In this document: in pieces, positions 36,694-45,235 of the stretch
Layout of the letters: every line of letters begins with the position of its first letter
How positions within the stretch are numbered: position 1 is the stretch's first letter
Assembly (NCBI GenBank): GCA_027459505.1
Contig: DAIDIE010000029.1
Span: forward strand, 124,001 to 188,000
Source: Acidobacteriota bacterium
GTDB lineage: Bacteria > Acidobacteriota > Terriglobia > Terriglobales > SCQP01
DNA length: 64,000 nucleotides
Direction: 5' to 3'
The notes under the pieces: generated by a model
What the model was told of the DNA's origin: nothing
Databases searched by the model: none
Seen by the model: the letters and a program-made list of their open reading frames with translations, nothing else
Translations under genes and position numbers: made by a program

Positions 36694-37266
36694 ATGAATA
36701 GACTTATTCGATCCACAACGGTCCTGTGTATCCGCCGTGGTGACCGCGTGGTCATGGCCGCTGATGGTCAGGTCACCCTCGGCGAAGGCGTCATCAAGCA
36801 CAGTGCCCGCAAGATCCGCCGCCTTTACAACAACAAGGTGATGGCCGGCTTTGCCGGCTCTACAGCGGACGCGTTTTCGCTTTTTGCCCGGTTTGAAAGC
36901 AAGCTGGAGCAGTTCCACGGCAACCTGAGCCGCGCCGCCGTTGAGCTGGCGAAGGACTGGCGCACGGATCGCGCCCTGCGCCACCTGGAGGCCCTGCTGG
37001 TCGTGGCTGATTCCACTGACACCTTCCTGGTCAGCGGGCAGGGCGATATCATTGAACCGGATGACGGTATTTGTGCGATCGGTTCCGGTGGTCCCTACGC
37101 CTCGGCGGCAGCCCGCGCTCTGCTTTTGCACACGAATATGGATGCGCATGCCATCGCCGTCTCCTCGCTGGAGATTGCCGCGCGGATTTGCATCTACACC
37201 AACGACAATCTGACCGTCGAGGAACTGCCGTCGACGCGGCCCGCCGCTGAAAAGCAAGCACAGTAA
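36694..37266 (+). CDS. hslV: ATP-dependent protease peptidase subunit HslV (ClpQ)
   Basis: Proteasome-like N-terminal-threonine protease, 190 aa, forming a double-ring complex with HslU. The active threonine is in STTVLCIRR, preceded by MNRLIRS, so a seven- or eight-residue propeptide must be removed. Family sequence follows: [60 protein letters not shown]. hslU follows after 19 bp, forming the standard hslVU pair. Confidence 0.96.
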   Translation: MNRLIRSTTVLCIRRGDRVVMAADGQVTLGEGVIKHSARKIRRLYNNKVMAGFAGSTADAFSLFARFESKLEQFHGNLSRAAVELAKDWRTDRALRHLEALLVVADSTDTFLVSGQGDIIEPDDGICAIGSGGPYASAAARALLLHTNMDAHAIAVSSLEIAARICIYTNDNLTVEELPSTRPAAEKQAQ

Positions 37267-37285
37267 GCTCCCCATTCAAGCTCTT

Positions 37286-38680
37286 ATGGCTCTTTACCTT
37301 CCCGTACCGGCAGAAGAAGAAGCACCAGCGCTGGACTCGCTGACTCCGCGCGAAATCGTCGGCGAACTCGACAAATACGTGGTGGGCCAGCAGGCCGCCA
37401 AACGTGCGGTCGCGGTTGCCCTCCGCAATCGCATGCGGCGCCAGAAGCTCACCCCGGAACTGGCCGAGGAGATCATGCCCAAAAACATGATCATGATTGG
37501 CCCCACCGGCGTCGGCAAGACGGAAATCGCCCGCCGCCTGGCGCGTCTGGCCAACTCGCCTTTTCTCAAAGTCGAAGCGTCGAAGTTCACCGAAGTCGGT
37601 TACGTCGGCCGTGATGTGGAAAGCATGATCCGCGACCTGGTCGAGATTGCCATCGACATGGTTCGCGACGACAAGCTGGAGGAGATTGCCGCCAAAGCCG
37701 AGGAGAACGCCGAAGAGCGCCTGCTCGATCTGCTGCTTCCTCCCGTGACGCCCGCCGTGGTGCCGTCGCCCGGCGAGTCGCAGACGCAATCCGACAGCAG
37801 CCGCGCCACCCGCGAGAAGCTGCGTGCCCAGCTGCGCGAAGGCAAGCTCGACGAGCGCGTCGTCGAACTCGAGACCCGGGAACGCAATTTCCCCTCCCTG
37901 GAAATCATCACCAACCAGGGCGCGGAAGACATGGACATCAATCTCAAGGATGTCCTGCCCAACCTGTTTGCCCCCAAGACCAAGAAACGCAAGATGCCGG
38001 TCAGCGAGGCCATGGACTACCTTATTCAGGAAGAGGAGCAGCGCCTGGTCGACATGGACCAGGTGACCCGCATCGCCGTCGAACGGGTCGAGCAGGGCGG
38101 TATCATTTTCCTCGACGAGATCGACAAGATCGCCGGCCGCGAATCCAGCCATGGTCCCGACGTCAGCCGCGAAGGCGTGCAGCGGGATATCCTGCCCATC
38201 GTCGAGGGCACTACCGTGAACACCCGCTACGGCATGGTCCGCACCGACCATATCTTGTTCATTGCCGCCGGCGCCTTCCATGTCAGCAAACCCAGCGACC
38301 TGATTCCCGAGTTGCAGGGGCGTTTCCCCATTCGTGTCGAGCTGGACTCGCTCTCCGTGGAGGATTTCGTGCGTATCCTGCAGGAACCCAAGAGCGCGCT
38401 GATCAAGCAATACACCGCCTTATTGGAGACCGAGGGCATCAAGCTGCACTTCACCGATGATGCCTTGCAGGAGATTGCCCGCTTCTCGGCTCAGGTGAAC
38501 GAGTCCACGGAAAACATCGGTGCGCGGCGCCTGCATACGATTGTCGAAAAGGTGCTGGAACAGATTTCTTTTGAAGGCTCCGAGCTGAAGGAAAAAGAAA
38601 TCACCATTGATGCCGCTTACGTTGGCAAGCAGTTGGAGAGCATCGTCAAGGATCAGGACCTCTCCCGCTACATTCTCTAG
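37286..38680 (+). CDS. hslU: HslU (ClpY) unfoldase ATPase
   Basis: AAA+ Clp ATPase of 464 aa that feeds substrates to HslV. Walker A is [15 protein letters not shown], the pore motif is [14 protein letters not shown], Walker [14 protein letters not shown], sensor IGARRLHT. The I-domain lies between residues ~110 and 245. The C-terminus DQDLSRYIL matches the tail that docks into HslV. Order and spacing with hslV are canonical. Confidence 0.97.
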   Translation: MALYLPVPAEEEAPALDSLTPREIVGELDKYVVGQQAAKRAVAVALRNRMRRQKLTPELAEEIMPKNMIMIGPTGVGKTEIARRLARLANSPFLKVEASKFTEVGYVGRDVESMIRDLVEIAIDMVRDDKLEEIAAKAEENAEERLLDLLLPPVTPAVVPSPGESQTQSDSSRATREKLRAQLREGKLDERVVELETRERNFPSLEIITNQGAEDMDINLKDVLPNLFAPKTKKRKMPVSEAMDYLIQEEEQRLVDMDQVTRIAVERVEQGGIIFLDEIDKIAGRESSHGPDVSREGVQRDILPIVEGTTVNTRYGMVRTDHILFIAAGAFHVSKPSDLIPELQGRFPIRVELDSLSVEDFVRILQEPKSALIKQYTALLETEGIKLHFTDDALQEIARFSAQVNESTENIGARRLHTIVEKVLEQISFEGSELKEKEITIDAAYVGKQLESIVKDQDLSRYIL

Positions 38681-38687
38681 GAGCGGC

Positions 38688-39941
38688 ATGCGCAACTTCG
38701 CCGCGGTCCGCTCGCCACAGTCACCGGAGATTGCCGGAAAGCCATTGGCCATTGTCCGCTGCCTTGGGTTGGCGTTATATGTTGACCGCTTCCCGGCGCT
38801 CCGCAGGGCTCTCAAGGGCGCTTTAACCGCGGCGCTGGCCGGGCTGGTGTTCAGTGGCTGCGGCCAGCCTGGCCCGCCTTTGCCTCCCAGCGCCAACATT
38901 CCCGCTGCGCCCGCAGCGTTCAGTGCGCAGAGGGACGGCGCCAACGTCGTTTTGCGCTGGCCCGCCGTGCTGCGCACCACGGATGGCGCGGCGCTGCGTG
39001 GCCTGGCCGAGCCCATGCTTTGCATTCGCCCCACCGGCGCCGGAGAAGAATTGGCGGGCGGTTTACGCCAGGGCCTGCATTGCCCCCACCTTCTGCCGCT
39101 CTCTGGCCGGCAAGGAACGGTGGTCCCCTTGTCTCGGCTGCTTGCCGTCTCCCCGGATCTCAGTGAAGCGCCGGGCGTGATCTTGAATCTGGCCTTTACC
39201 AATAGAGCTCATGTGCTCGGGCCCTTTTCAGATCGCCAGATCGTTTCCACCGCCCCCGTATCAGCGCCCCCTGTTCACCTCTGGGCGCAGCTCGATCCCC
39301 ATGGAGTGTTGCTGCGCTGGTCGCCGGTAAATGCAAGCGCGCCTGAACTGCTGCGCGTTTACCGCACCGTGGTAACTAATCCAAAACCCAAAGCCGCGAA
39401 TCCATCGGCGCACAACGCAGAAAATGGCATTCTCTCCAGCGTCGCCTCACCGGCCAATGCCCCTCCTCCGGGACCACAGGCGCTGGCGGATGTGCCGCTG
39501 CGCCGGACATCGTTTCTCGACCGCACCACGCAGTTTGGGCAGACTTACATCTATTACCTGCGCACAGTAAACCGCGAGCAGGTGGTCAGCCAGCCAAGCG
39601 CCTCGGTTGAAATCACTACCAGAGACGTCTTTGCGCCTCCCGCTCCGCAAGGTCTTCAGGTGGTGTTGACGCCCAACGGGGTTGACCTCTCCTGGGAACC
39701 GCTGGCCGTTCCGGATTTAGGCGGGTACAGCGTTTACCGCCTCGGCGCCTCCGGTATTTGGACACGCCTCACGCCGGCCCTGCTGGTCACGCCCGTCTTC
39801 CACGATCCCAGCGTTCCCGCCGGGCGCTGGCAGTACCGCGTCACCGCCAGCAATCAAAATAACGTGGAAGGCCCCCCTTCATCCCCCAGCGCCATCACGG
39901 TCCCGCCCTCTGCGCCAGCACCGAACCCCAACGCGCCCTAG
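38688..39941 (+). CDS. Fibronectin type III-domain lipoprotein
   Basis: Predicted lipoprotein of 417 aa. ATG 38688 has AGGAG upstream, 7 bp after hslU. A long N-terminal region precedes the hydrophobic segment LTAALAGLVFSGC, whose cysteine is a lipobox, followed by GQPGPPLPPS. Two or three FN3-like units are visible (VVLRWPAVL, GVLLRWSPVNAS, GVDLSWEPLAVPDLGGYSVYR) with VTASNQNNVEGPPS at the end. The tail is Pro/Ala-rich. It probably sits at the cell surface; its partner is unknown. Confidence 0.75.
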   Translation: MRNFAAVRSPQSPEIAGKPLAIVRCLGLALYVDRFPALRRALKGALTAALAGLVFSGCGQPGPPLPPSANIPAAPAAFSAQRDGANVVLRWPAVLRTTDGAALRGLAEPMLCIRPTGAGEELAGGLRQGLHCPHLLPLSGRQGTVVPLSRLLAVSPDLSEAPGVILNLAFTNRAHVLGPFSDRQIVSTAPVSAPPVHLWAQLDPHGVLLRWSPVNASAPELLRVYRTVVTNPKPKAANPSAHNAENGILSSVASPANAPPPGPQALADVPLRRTSFLDRTTQFGQTYIYYLRTVNREQVVSQPSASVEITTRDVFAPPAPQGLQVVLTPNGVDLSWEPLAVPDLGGYSVYRLGASGIWTRLTPALLVTPVFHDPSVPAGRWQYRVTASNQNNVEGPPSSPSAITVPPSAPAPNPNAP

Positions 39942-40073
39942 CGATTTTTCCGGGATCGCCGGCGCGGCTTGGGGACCCCGGCCGAAGCTTACGGATGGTG
40001 GCCGGGCTTTACTAGCCCGAGTTCGTCACACAACGGGGCTTCTGCGATCTACATGGGCGCCATTTTGGCGGCA

Positions 40074-40102
40074 TGCGGCTTTTCCTGTTGAGAAAAGCCG
40101 CA
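40074..40102. repeat. 11-bp-stem hairpin
   Basis: TGCGGCTTTTC and GAAAAGCCGCA are perfect complements around a 7-nt loop, located at the left border of the dispersed repeat. Confidence 0.7.
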
Positions 40103-40114
40103 CTCTTCTCCGTC

Positions 40115-40245
40115 CCAACGACTGGCTTGGTGACGAACCCGGGCGTCGCCAGCGGTAGGAGACCTAACGGCAACCCCGGACTTGGCTATCACTTCGGCCT
40201 GCGATCTCGAACTCGAAATCAGTTCGACTCGGCCCTGGCTCGCGA
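40115..40245 (+). repeat. Dispersed intergenic repeat, copy A
   Basis: Shares roughly 70% identity by eye with the reverse complement of 63610-63750, including TGACGAACCC, CAGCGG and CCCCGGAC blocks in the same order and spacing. Confidence 0.6.
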
Positions 40246-40361
40246 GGAGGACGCAGTGGCTCGCACCCATGGGGGCTCGATGGTGGTCTCGCTGGCGAAT
40301 CGGGGTCTCCCTGCCAGGTGTCGATGGTGGGAAACGGCCGGTAGCGGCGTTCAAGTAACCG

Positions 40362-40409
40362 TGTGTTAGGTCGTACTTGTGTTAGGTCGCACTTGTGTTA
40401 GGTCGCAAT
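40362..40409 (+). repeat. Three 16-bp tandem direct repeats
   Basis: Three contiguous units of TGTGTTAGGTCG(T/C)A(C/A)T. Differences are confined to the last positions of each unit. Confidence 0.9.
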
Positions 40410-40506
40410 AGATAAGATGCGGATAACGGGGGAGACGGCTGTCTGAGGGAAGGGGAGACGTATGGGTGGGTATGGGCGGGTCGGAGAGTTAGCGGAGGCA
40501 GTGAGG

Positions 40507-41049
40507 TTATTGCGGGGCGATTTGAAACGTGCCGCTGAGGCTGGCAATGCCGCTGCCACAATCGGGGGAGGCTTGCCAGAAGCCGGGCTTGGTCCAGTCG
40601 GAGGTCTGCATGGTGAAGCGGTCGCCCTGGGTGTCGGTATCGGCGTCGAGGAAGAGCGAGGCTGGGGTTTTGGGGTAGTCCGCTTGCCACTTCAGACTGC
40701 TGTCGGAACGGAAGCTGGCAACCACGCAGTTGCCGACATTCACGCCGCCCATGCCGTTGCCGTCCAACACGGCGGTCCAGGCGTCTTGAAAGCTGTCGTA
40801 GATGGCCGGTTCCTGCGCGACATAAAGGGTGAGCGTGCCCTGGTAGCTGGCAGCGGAGGGGCTACAGGAGGAGTCGGTTCCGCAGATATAGACGCTCCAC
40901 TGACCGGTAAGATCGGGAGAACCCGCCGGAGGGGGTGGGAAAGAGAAGCCGCTGGGGGATTGGGAGACAGCGCCGCCGCAGGCGGACAGCAGGAGTGCGG
41001 TCGAGCACACAAACAGGGAGAGCTTGTGTTGGCAGAGCGCCCACAGCAT
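40507..41049 (-). CDS. Hypothetical lipoprotein
   Basis: Predicted lipoprotein of 180 aa. A signal peptide with lipobox (LSLFVCSTALLLSAC-GG) is followed by a Ser/Pro linker. Then a compact domain contains DLTGQWSVYICGTDSSC and ends LSGTFQIAPQ, with five mature cysteines besides the lipid-anchored one. AGGAGG lies six bases before the ATG. No family recognised; the segment LTGQW...LSGTF is reminiscent of small beta-barrel or lipocalin-like lipoproteins, but this is only a resemblance. It is isolated in an accessory region. Confidence 0.7.
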   Translation of the reverse strand: MLWALCQHKLSLFVCSTALLLSACGGAVSQSPSGFSFPPPPAGSPDLTGQWSVYICGTDSSCSPSAASYQGTLTLYVAQEPAIYDSFQDAWTAVLDGNGMGGVNVGNCVVASFRSDSSLKWQADYPKTPASLFLDADTDTQGDRFTMQTSDWTKPGFWQASPDCGSGIASLSGTFQIAPQ

Positions 41050-41228
41050 CGCGCGCCTCCTGACAAATGGACGGAGGCATGCGGCGCTTGGTTTCAGGGA
41101 TAGCGGCGCGAGGTGGCGGTGCGGCAGATTGGGGGCGGGGCGAAAGATGGTGGCGGCGCAAAGGGCTGGTTCAAGGCACGGGCGCTTTTGATGCGGCCGC
41201 GTCGGCTTCCAGCTCTTACAGGCTGACG

Positions 41229-41543
41229 ATGAGCGCTACGAATCTGGTATTGATCGATATGGATCCTGGCGACCCGTTTGATTTTTATCTGGACCACTAC
41301 AAGCAACAACTGGTCGCTGGCTATACCAAGGAGACGCCGGCGTTTGGGCTGCATGTGTTCATGCGGGATTACAACAAGCTGGGGCGGCGCCGGCGGGCGG
41401 GCGCGCAGCGACGCAGGTAATACGAGGCGCAGTTGTGGCTTGGTCATGCGGCGATGCATGTGTTTGCGCTGGAGTCGCAGCCGCTTACGAGAGAGCCGAG
41501 TTCCGTACGTCTGGGCTGGTCACCTTCCAAGTACTTGATTTGA
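41229..41543 (+). pseudogene. Small ORF interrupted by an in-frame TAA
   Basis: The frame MSATNLVLIDMDPGDPFDFY...RDYNKLG reads to a TAA at 41418, then continues in the same frame as YEAQLWLGHAAMHVFALESQ and stops at 41541. Both halves have protein-like composition, so this looks like a ~104-codon gene broken by one stop after an Arg-rich GC-run. No Shine-Dalgarno is evident, and no family recognised. A real 63-aa protein is the alternative. Confidence 0.35.
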
Positions 41544-41606
41544 CAATCACTTGCGCGGCGACTGGGGTAGCGGCCGGCAAGTGTGGGTTGTTGCGTTTCC
41601 ACCCAT

Positions 41607-42536
41607 TCAGGCGGACCCTTTGGGGTGTCCCGCGACAGCCGCCCGGGCCTGCGAGATGGAAATGGGCTTGCGCGATTCCGCAGGGGTGGGTTCCGCCGGG
41701 GCCTGTTCTTGACTGCGTGCAGCGGTTGGGACGGTGGCGGAACTGCCGGTGGCGCCGCTGTCCGATGCTGGCGCTGGCTCAGCGGGCGGCGGCGCGCCGT
41801 TGGGAATGGAAGCGCTGGCGGACGGTGTGTCCGGGGATTCCGGGGCAGCCGCGGCGGTGGCAGTGGCGGCTTGCTCCGCCTGCGCTTGGCGGGCCTTTCT
41901 TTGGGCGCACTCGGCGGCCCACTCCTGGGCACAGAGGCGCTCCTCTTCTTCCGGAGATAGTGGCGGGGGCGTCTGGGCGGCTTGCCGGCTGTACTGCTCC
42001 AGGAACTTGTCGATGCCGCCAAAACGGCGTGGGACGAGCATGGCAAGCAGATGCCGGGAAGCGCGGAGGTCGCCGCGGGAGGCGCTGAAATGCAACGCCA
42101 ACAACGCCCAGGGGCCCAGGCGAACGGCATGGCGGGCGACACGTTCCGACAGCCACTCCATAAACGCGGGATCGTTGGACCAACGGTAATAGGTGGAGGG
42201 GCTAATTTCGGTGCGTTCGCAGACGGCGGTGACGGTGGGAACGGTAGTCCAATGCGGACTGGTCATCTCCTGGAGGAAGCGTTGCTGGGTGGGCGTGGGC
42301 AGAAACTCCCAGACCGGCGCCGGGGAAGGAGGAGGCAGGAACGACTCCCAGCCGAAGGGGCGGGCGGCAAAAGGATTGGGCTGAGGTCCGGCGGCGCCAT
42401 CGACGCCTGCGGGGGCCGCGGCGGAGGCCGGGGCGGAGGCGCGAGGAGGATTGGAGGAGGAGGATGCTGTTGGTTTGTTGGCGATGAGCGGGGAATGGTT
42501 GTGGTGATGCTTTTTGCGTTTGCGAGATTTCGGCAT
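41607..42536 (-). CDS. Terminase-small-subunit-like HTH protein
   Basis: Protein of 309 aa, start ATG 42536 with AGGAG upstream. The N-terminus is basic and His/Ser/Pro-rich (MPKSRKRKKHHHNHS). A helix-turn-helix core follows: VPTVTAVCERTEISPSTYYRWSNDPAFMEWL, then RRFGGIDKFLEQY. The core resembles phage terminase small subunits of the phBC6A51/HTH type. The C-terminal ~120 residues are Ala/Pro/Glu-rich low complexity. No large terminase or phage gene is nearby, so it is an orphan DNA-binding protein. Its promoter and first ~45 codons are duplicated at 49.9-50.3 kb. Confidence 0.6.
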   Translation of the reverse strand: MPKSRKRKKHHHNHSPLIANKPTASSSSNPPRASAPASAAAPAGVDGAAGPQPNPFAARPFGWESFLPPPSPAPVWEFLPTPTQQRFLQEMTSPHWTTVPTVTAVCERTEISPSTYYRWSNDPAFMEWLSERVARHAVRLGPWALLALHFSASRGDLRASRHLLAMLVPRRFGGIDKFLEQYSRQAAQTPPPLSPEEEERLCAQEWAAECAQRKARQAQAEQAATATAAAAPESPDTPSASASIPNGAPPPAEPAPASDSGATGSSATVPTAARSQEQAPAEPTPAESRKPISISQARAAVAGHPKGSA

Positions 42537-42803
42537 GGGAGATGCTCCTGGGCGCGGGACTGGCCAGCGCCGACAAAGCAATGGTGGAGTGAGAGAGGGG
42601 CGATGTCGATTCCCACAAATGGGGGAGGGTTACCGAGGGGCGGGGTTGTCACAATTTCGTGACAATGTTGAAACGATAACGTGTTGAAACAATAGCGTGG
42701 CCGGCGTGGCTCCGCCACGGGGAGTTTCTATCGGAGCGGCCCACCAGCGGTTGAACCGCTGGCTACTATCCGCAGGTGTGGCTCCGCGACACTGGGGGGA
42801 GCG
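42405..42803 (-). repeat. Direct repeat copy 1 (~0.39 kb) flanking the efflux operon
   Basis: Nearly identical to 49893-50280 in the same orientation. It covers the first ~45 codons of the HTH gene, its upstream region with TTGTCAC-N6-GTGACAA, and three consecutive hairpins. Copy 1 has an extra 16-bp duplication (CGTGTTGAAACAATAG). Confidence 0.9.
42649..42668. promoter_or_regulatory. Inverted repeat TTGTCAC-N6-GTGACAA
   Basis: Seven-base arms around AATTTC, about 110 bp upstream of the HTH gene start, conserved in copy 2 of the repeat. It has the form of an operator, possibly for the HTH protein itself. Confidence 0.4.
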
Positions 42804-43001
42804 GGGGTGATCCATGCAGACAGATGGTTGTCGACTCACGCATGCCTGCTGTGCACCGGGGAAAGTCGTTGCCTCGCAGGGTGCCCCGCAGCCCGTCGCC
42901 ATTGAAATGAGTTCTGTTGTCGCGTCGAAGTGAACGCAACGGAATCAAGGGGAGTTGAGCATTCGCCATCCAATGGCAGGCTGGGGCGCAGATCACGTCC
43001 A

Positions 43002-44120
43002 TCAGGCGAGACGTTTCCGGAAGAGATTGCCGGCCACGATCATCGAGAACAGCCCAATTGTGATGAGGGGCCAGTATTGCGGCCAGAAGAGGGCTATGCC
43101 ACCACCTTCCAGAAAGCTGCCCCGCAGGACGATCAGAAAATATCGCAACGGATCGAGCAGCGTAATGTACTGCACGGCCTGAGGCATGTTCGCAATCGGG
43201 GTTGCGAAACCCGAGAGAACGATGGCGGGCACCATGAAAAGAAAGACGCCCAGCAGCCCCTGTTGCTGAGTAACGGCCAGGGATGAAATCATCAACCCAA
43301 TGCCAACCGAGGCGAACAGGAAGCAGAGCAAACCGATGTAGAGGGCAATCAGGCTCCCCGTGAAGGGGACATGAAACCAGAAGATCGCCATCAAGATAAT
43401 CAGCGTTCCTTCCGCCGTTCCAACCAAGAAACCTGGCAAGGCCTTTCCCAGCAGAATCTCCGCCGGAGGCATGGGGGTTACGAGGAGCTGGTCGAAGGTT
43501 CCCATTTCGCGCTCCCGCGCCACGGAGAGGCCCGTGGTGAGCATGCCGACCAGAAGCGTGAGGATGCCGCAAATGCCAGGAACGATGAACCAGCGGGAAT
43601 CGAGGTTGGGATTGAACCAGGCTCGATCCAATAGCACGGCGGGCGGCGGCCTCATTCCGTGCTGCGCCACTTGCGCCTGGTTGAACCGAGCCACGATGGA
43701 TTCCACGTATCCCATGGCAATGGCGGCGGTGTTCGAGTCTCTCCCATCCAGAACGATCTGGACGTGCGCCGGCCGCCCACGCTCCAGGTCCGCGCTGAAG
43801 TTCGGTCCGATATCCATCGCCATCAATGCCGACTTGTCATTGATGGATTGCTCGATCGCTCTCTGGTCGTGGACGAAGCGCACCAGATCGAAACTGGGCG
43901 CACCGGCAAAGCGCGCGACCAGCTTTCGCGAGAGTTGCCCCTGGTCCTGGTTGTAAACGACAAAGGGGACGTGCTTCAGTTCGAAGGTCGCCGCATAGCC
44001 AAACACGATGAGCTGGATGATGGGCGGACCGATGAGAACGGCGCGGCTGGCGGGGTCGCGCAGCAGGGCTAGCAGTTCCTTCACCACAAGCGCCAAAACG
44101 CGCGGAATTGTCGCTCGCAT
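43002..44120 (-). CDS. ABC-2 type transporter permease (YhhJ-like), second
   Basis: Inner-membrane permease of 372 aa. One N-terminal helix (AVLIGPPIIQLIVFGYAATF) is followed by a large periplasmic domain and five C-terminal helices, with the ABC-2 signature VAREREMGTFDQLLVTPMPPAEILLGK. The start ATG overlaps the stop of the previous permease by one base; the longer tracked ORF is a shadow. It pairs with the upstream permease, the double ATPase and HlyD/TolC to make a tripartite exporter of the YhiI-RbbA-YhhJ type. Confidence 0.87.
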   Translation of the reverse strand: MRATIPRVLALVVKELLALLRDPASRAVLIGPPIIQLIVFGYAATFELKHVPFVVYNQDQGQLSRKLVARFAGAPSFDLVRFVHDQRAIEQSINDKSALMAMDIGPNFSADLERGRPAHVQIVLDGRDSNTAAIAMGYVESIVARFNQAQVAQHGMRPPPAVLLDRAWFNPNLDSRWFIVPGICGILTLLVGMLTTGLSVAREREMGTFDQLLVTPMPPAEILLGKALPGFLVGTAEGTLIILMAIFWFHVPFTGSLIALYIGLLCFLFASVGIGLMISSLAVTQQQGLLGVFLFMVPAIVLSGFATPIANMPQAVQYITLLDPLRYFLIVLRGSFLEGGGIALFWPQYWPLITIGLFSMIVAGNLFRKRLA

Positions 44121-45235
44121 CAGTCCAACCTCTTGCGAAACCGCAGTGCGGACAGGCCCAGAAAGACGATCCCGAGGACGATCAGGCCCAGAAGGTTGGG
44201 CAGAATGACGGACCAGAGATCGCCGGCAAGAAACGAGGTTTGCAGCGCGGCGACAAAGTAGCGCGCGGCGACAATGTGCGTCAGGATCCGAATCGCCCGC
44301 GGCATCGAGCGGATGTCGAACAGAAATCCGGAGAGGATGAAGGCGGGAAGGAAGGTAGCGACGATCGCCACCATGGCGGCCACGAACTGACTGCGCGCCA
44401 GCACGGAGATCGCCAATCCCATCCCCAGAGCGGTAAGCAGAAAGAGCGCGGTCGTTGCAACGAGGACGGCCAACGAACCGCGCAGTGGAACATGGAACAG
44501 GAAGACCGCCATCGCTGTCGCCAGCATCATGCCGCCCATTCCCATGACGAAATAGGGAACCAGCTTCCCCACCAGGACTTCGGTCTTCGCTACCGGTGTG
44601 ACCATGATGCCTTCCATGGTGCCGCGCTCCCATTCCCGCGCCACCACCAGCGCCGTCAGCAGAGCTCCGATGAGCGTCATGATGATGGCAATGAGTCCCG
44701 GGATCAGATAATCGCGGCTAGTAAGGGCCGGGTTGAACCAGATACGCACATCCACGGCGACGGGAAGGGCGAGCGGCTGCCCCTGCAGCGCCGCCTGCCG
44801 TTGCAACCAGTTCTGCCAGGTTCCGTTCACGTAGTTCTGAACGATGCGCGCCTGATTGGCATCGACACCGTTGACGGTGAGGTGAATCGGAGCCTCACCG
44901 GAACTCAGAAACCGCCGCGAGAAGTCGCTGCGCAGCCAGAGGATCGCCTGCACGCGGCCTTGCATCATGGCCCGCTCCGCGGATGCCCGATCGGCATAGC
45001 GCGCCGGATGGAACCAGGGTGAATGGGCGAGTTCTCCGAGAAAGGACGCGGTCAGATACGTCGGCCGATCCACCACCTCGGCAACCGGAACGCGGCGCGC
45101 ATCGAGCGAAACGCCATATCCAAAAATCAGCAGCAGAACCAGAGGCAGCACGAAAGCGATGGCGATGCTCGAAGGATCGCGAACGATTTCATACACCTCC
45201 TTGCGCATAAGGCCGGTGACGCGCATCCGGTTCAT
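44120..45235 (-). CDS. ABC-2 type transporter permease (YhhJ-like), first
   Basis: Permease of 371 aa with the same layout: LMRKEVYEIVRDPSSIAIAFVLPLVLLLIFGYG, a periplasmic domain, then VAREWERGTMEGIMVTPVAKTEVLVGK and five helices. ATG 45235 overlaps the ATPase stop as ATGA, ensuring coupled translation. It is a diverged paralogue of the next gene, implying a heterodimeric membrane channel. Confidence 0.88.
   Translation of the reverse strand: MNRMRVTGLMRKEVYEIVRDPSSIAIAFVLPLVLLLIFGYGVSLDARRVPVAEVVDRPTYLTASFLGELAHSPWFHPARYADRASAERAMMQGRVQAILWLRSDFSRRFLSSGEAPIHLTVNGVDANQARIVQNYVNGTWQNWLQRQAALQGQPLALPVAVDVRIWFNPALTSRDYLIPGLIAIIMTLIGALLTALVVAREWERGTMEGIMVTPVAKTEVLVGKLVPYFVMGMGGMMLATAMAVFLFHVPLRGSLAVLVATTALFLLTALGMGLAISVLARSQFVAAMVAIVATFLPAFILSGFLFDIRSMPRAIRILTHIVAARYFVAALQTSFLAGDLWSVILPNLLGLIVLGIVFLGLSALRFRKRLD

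Larger units (their letters stand above)
39942..40506. other. Intergenic region with dispersed and tandem repeats
   Basis: About 565 bp without a supported gene. It contains a weak CCCGGCC/GGCCGGG hairpin (39977-40006), an 11-bp-stem hairpin, a ~125-bp dispersed repeat and three 16-bp direct repeats. Overlapping ORFs on both strands (40049-40369) fall in the repeat and are not called. Confidence 0.6.

Noticed and set aside
40049-40369. Overlapping ~100-aa ORFs on both strands
   Set aside because: They lie inside the dispersed repeat; copy B at 63.6 kb does not keep either frame.
40362-40409. CRISPR array
   Set aside because: Contiguous 16-bp units with no spacers and no cas genes.
42766-43572. 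268-aa minus-strand ORF
   Set aside because: Frame-shifted shadow of the ABC-2 permease, without membrane segments.
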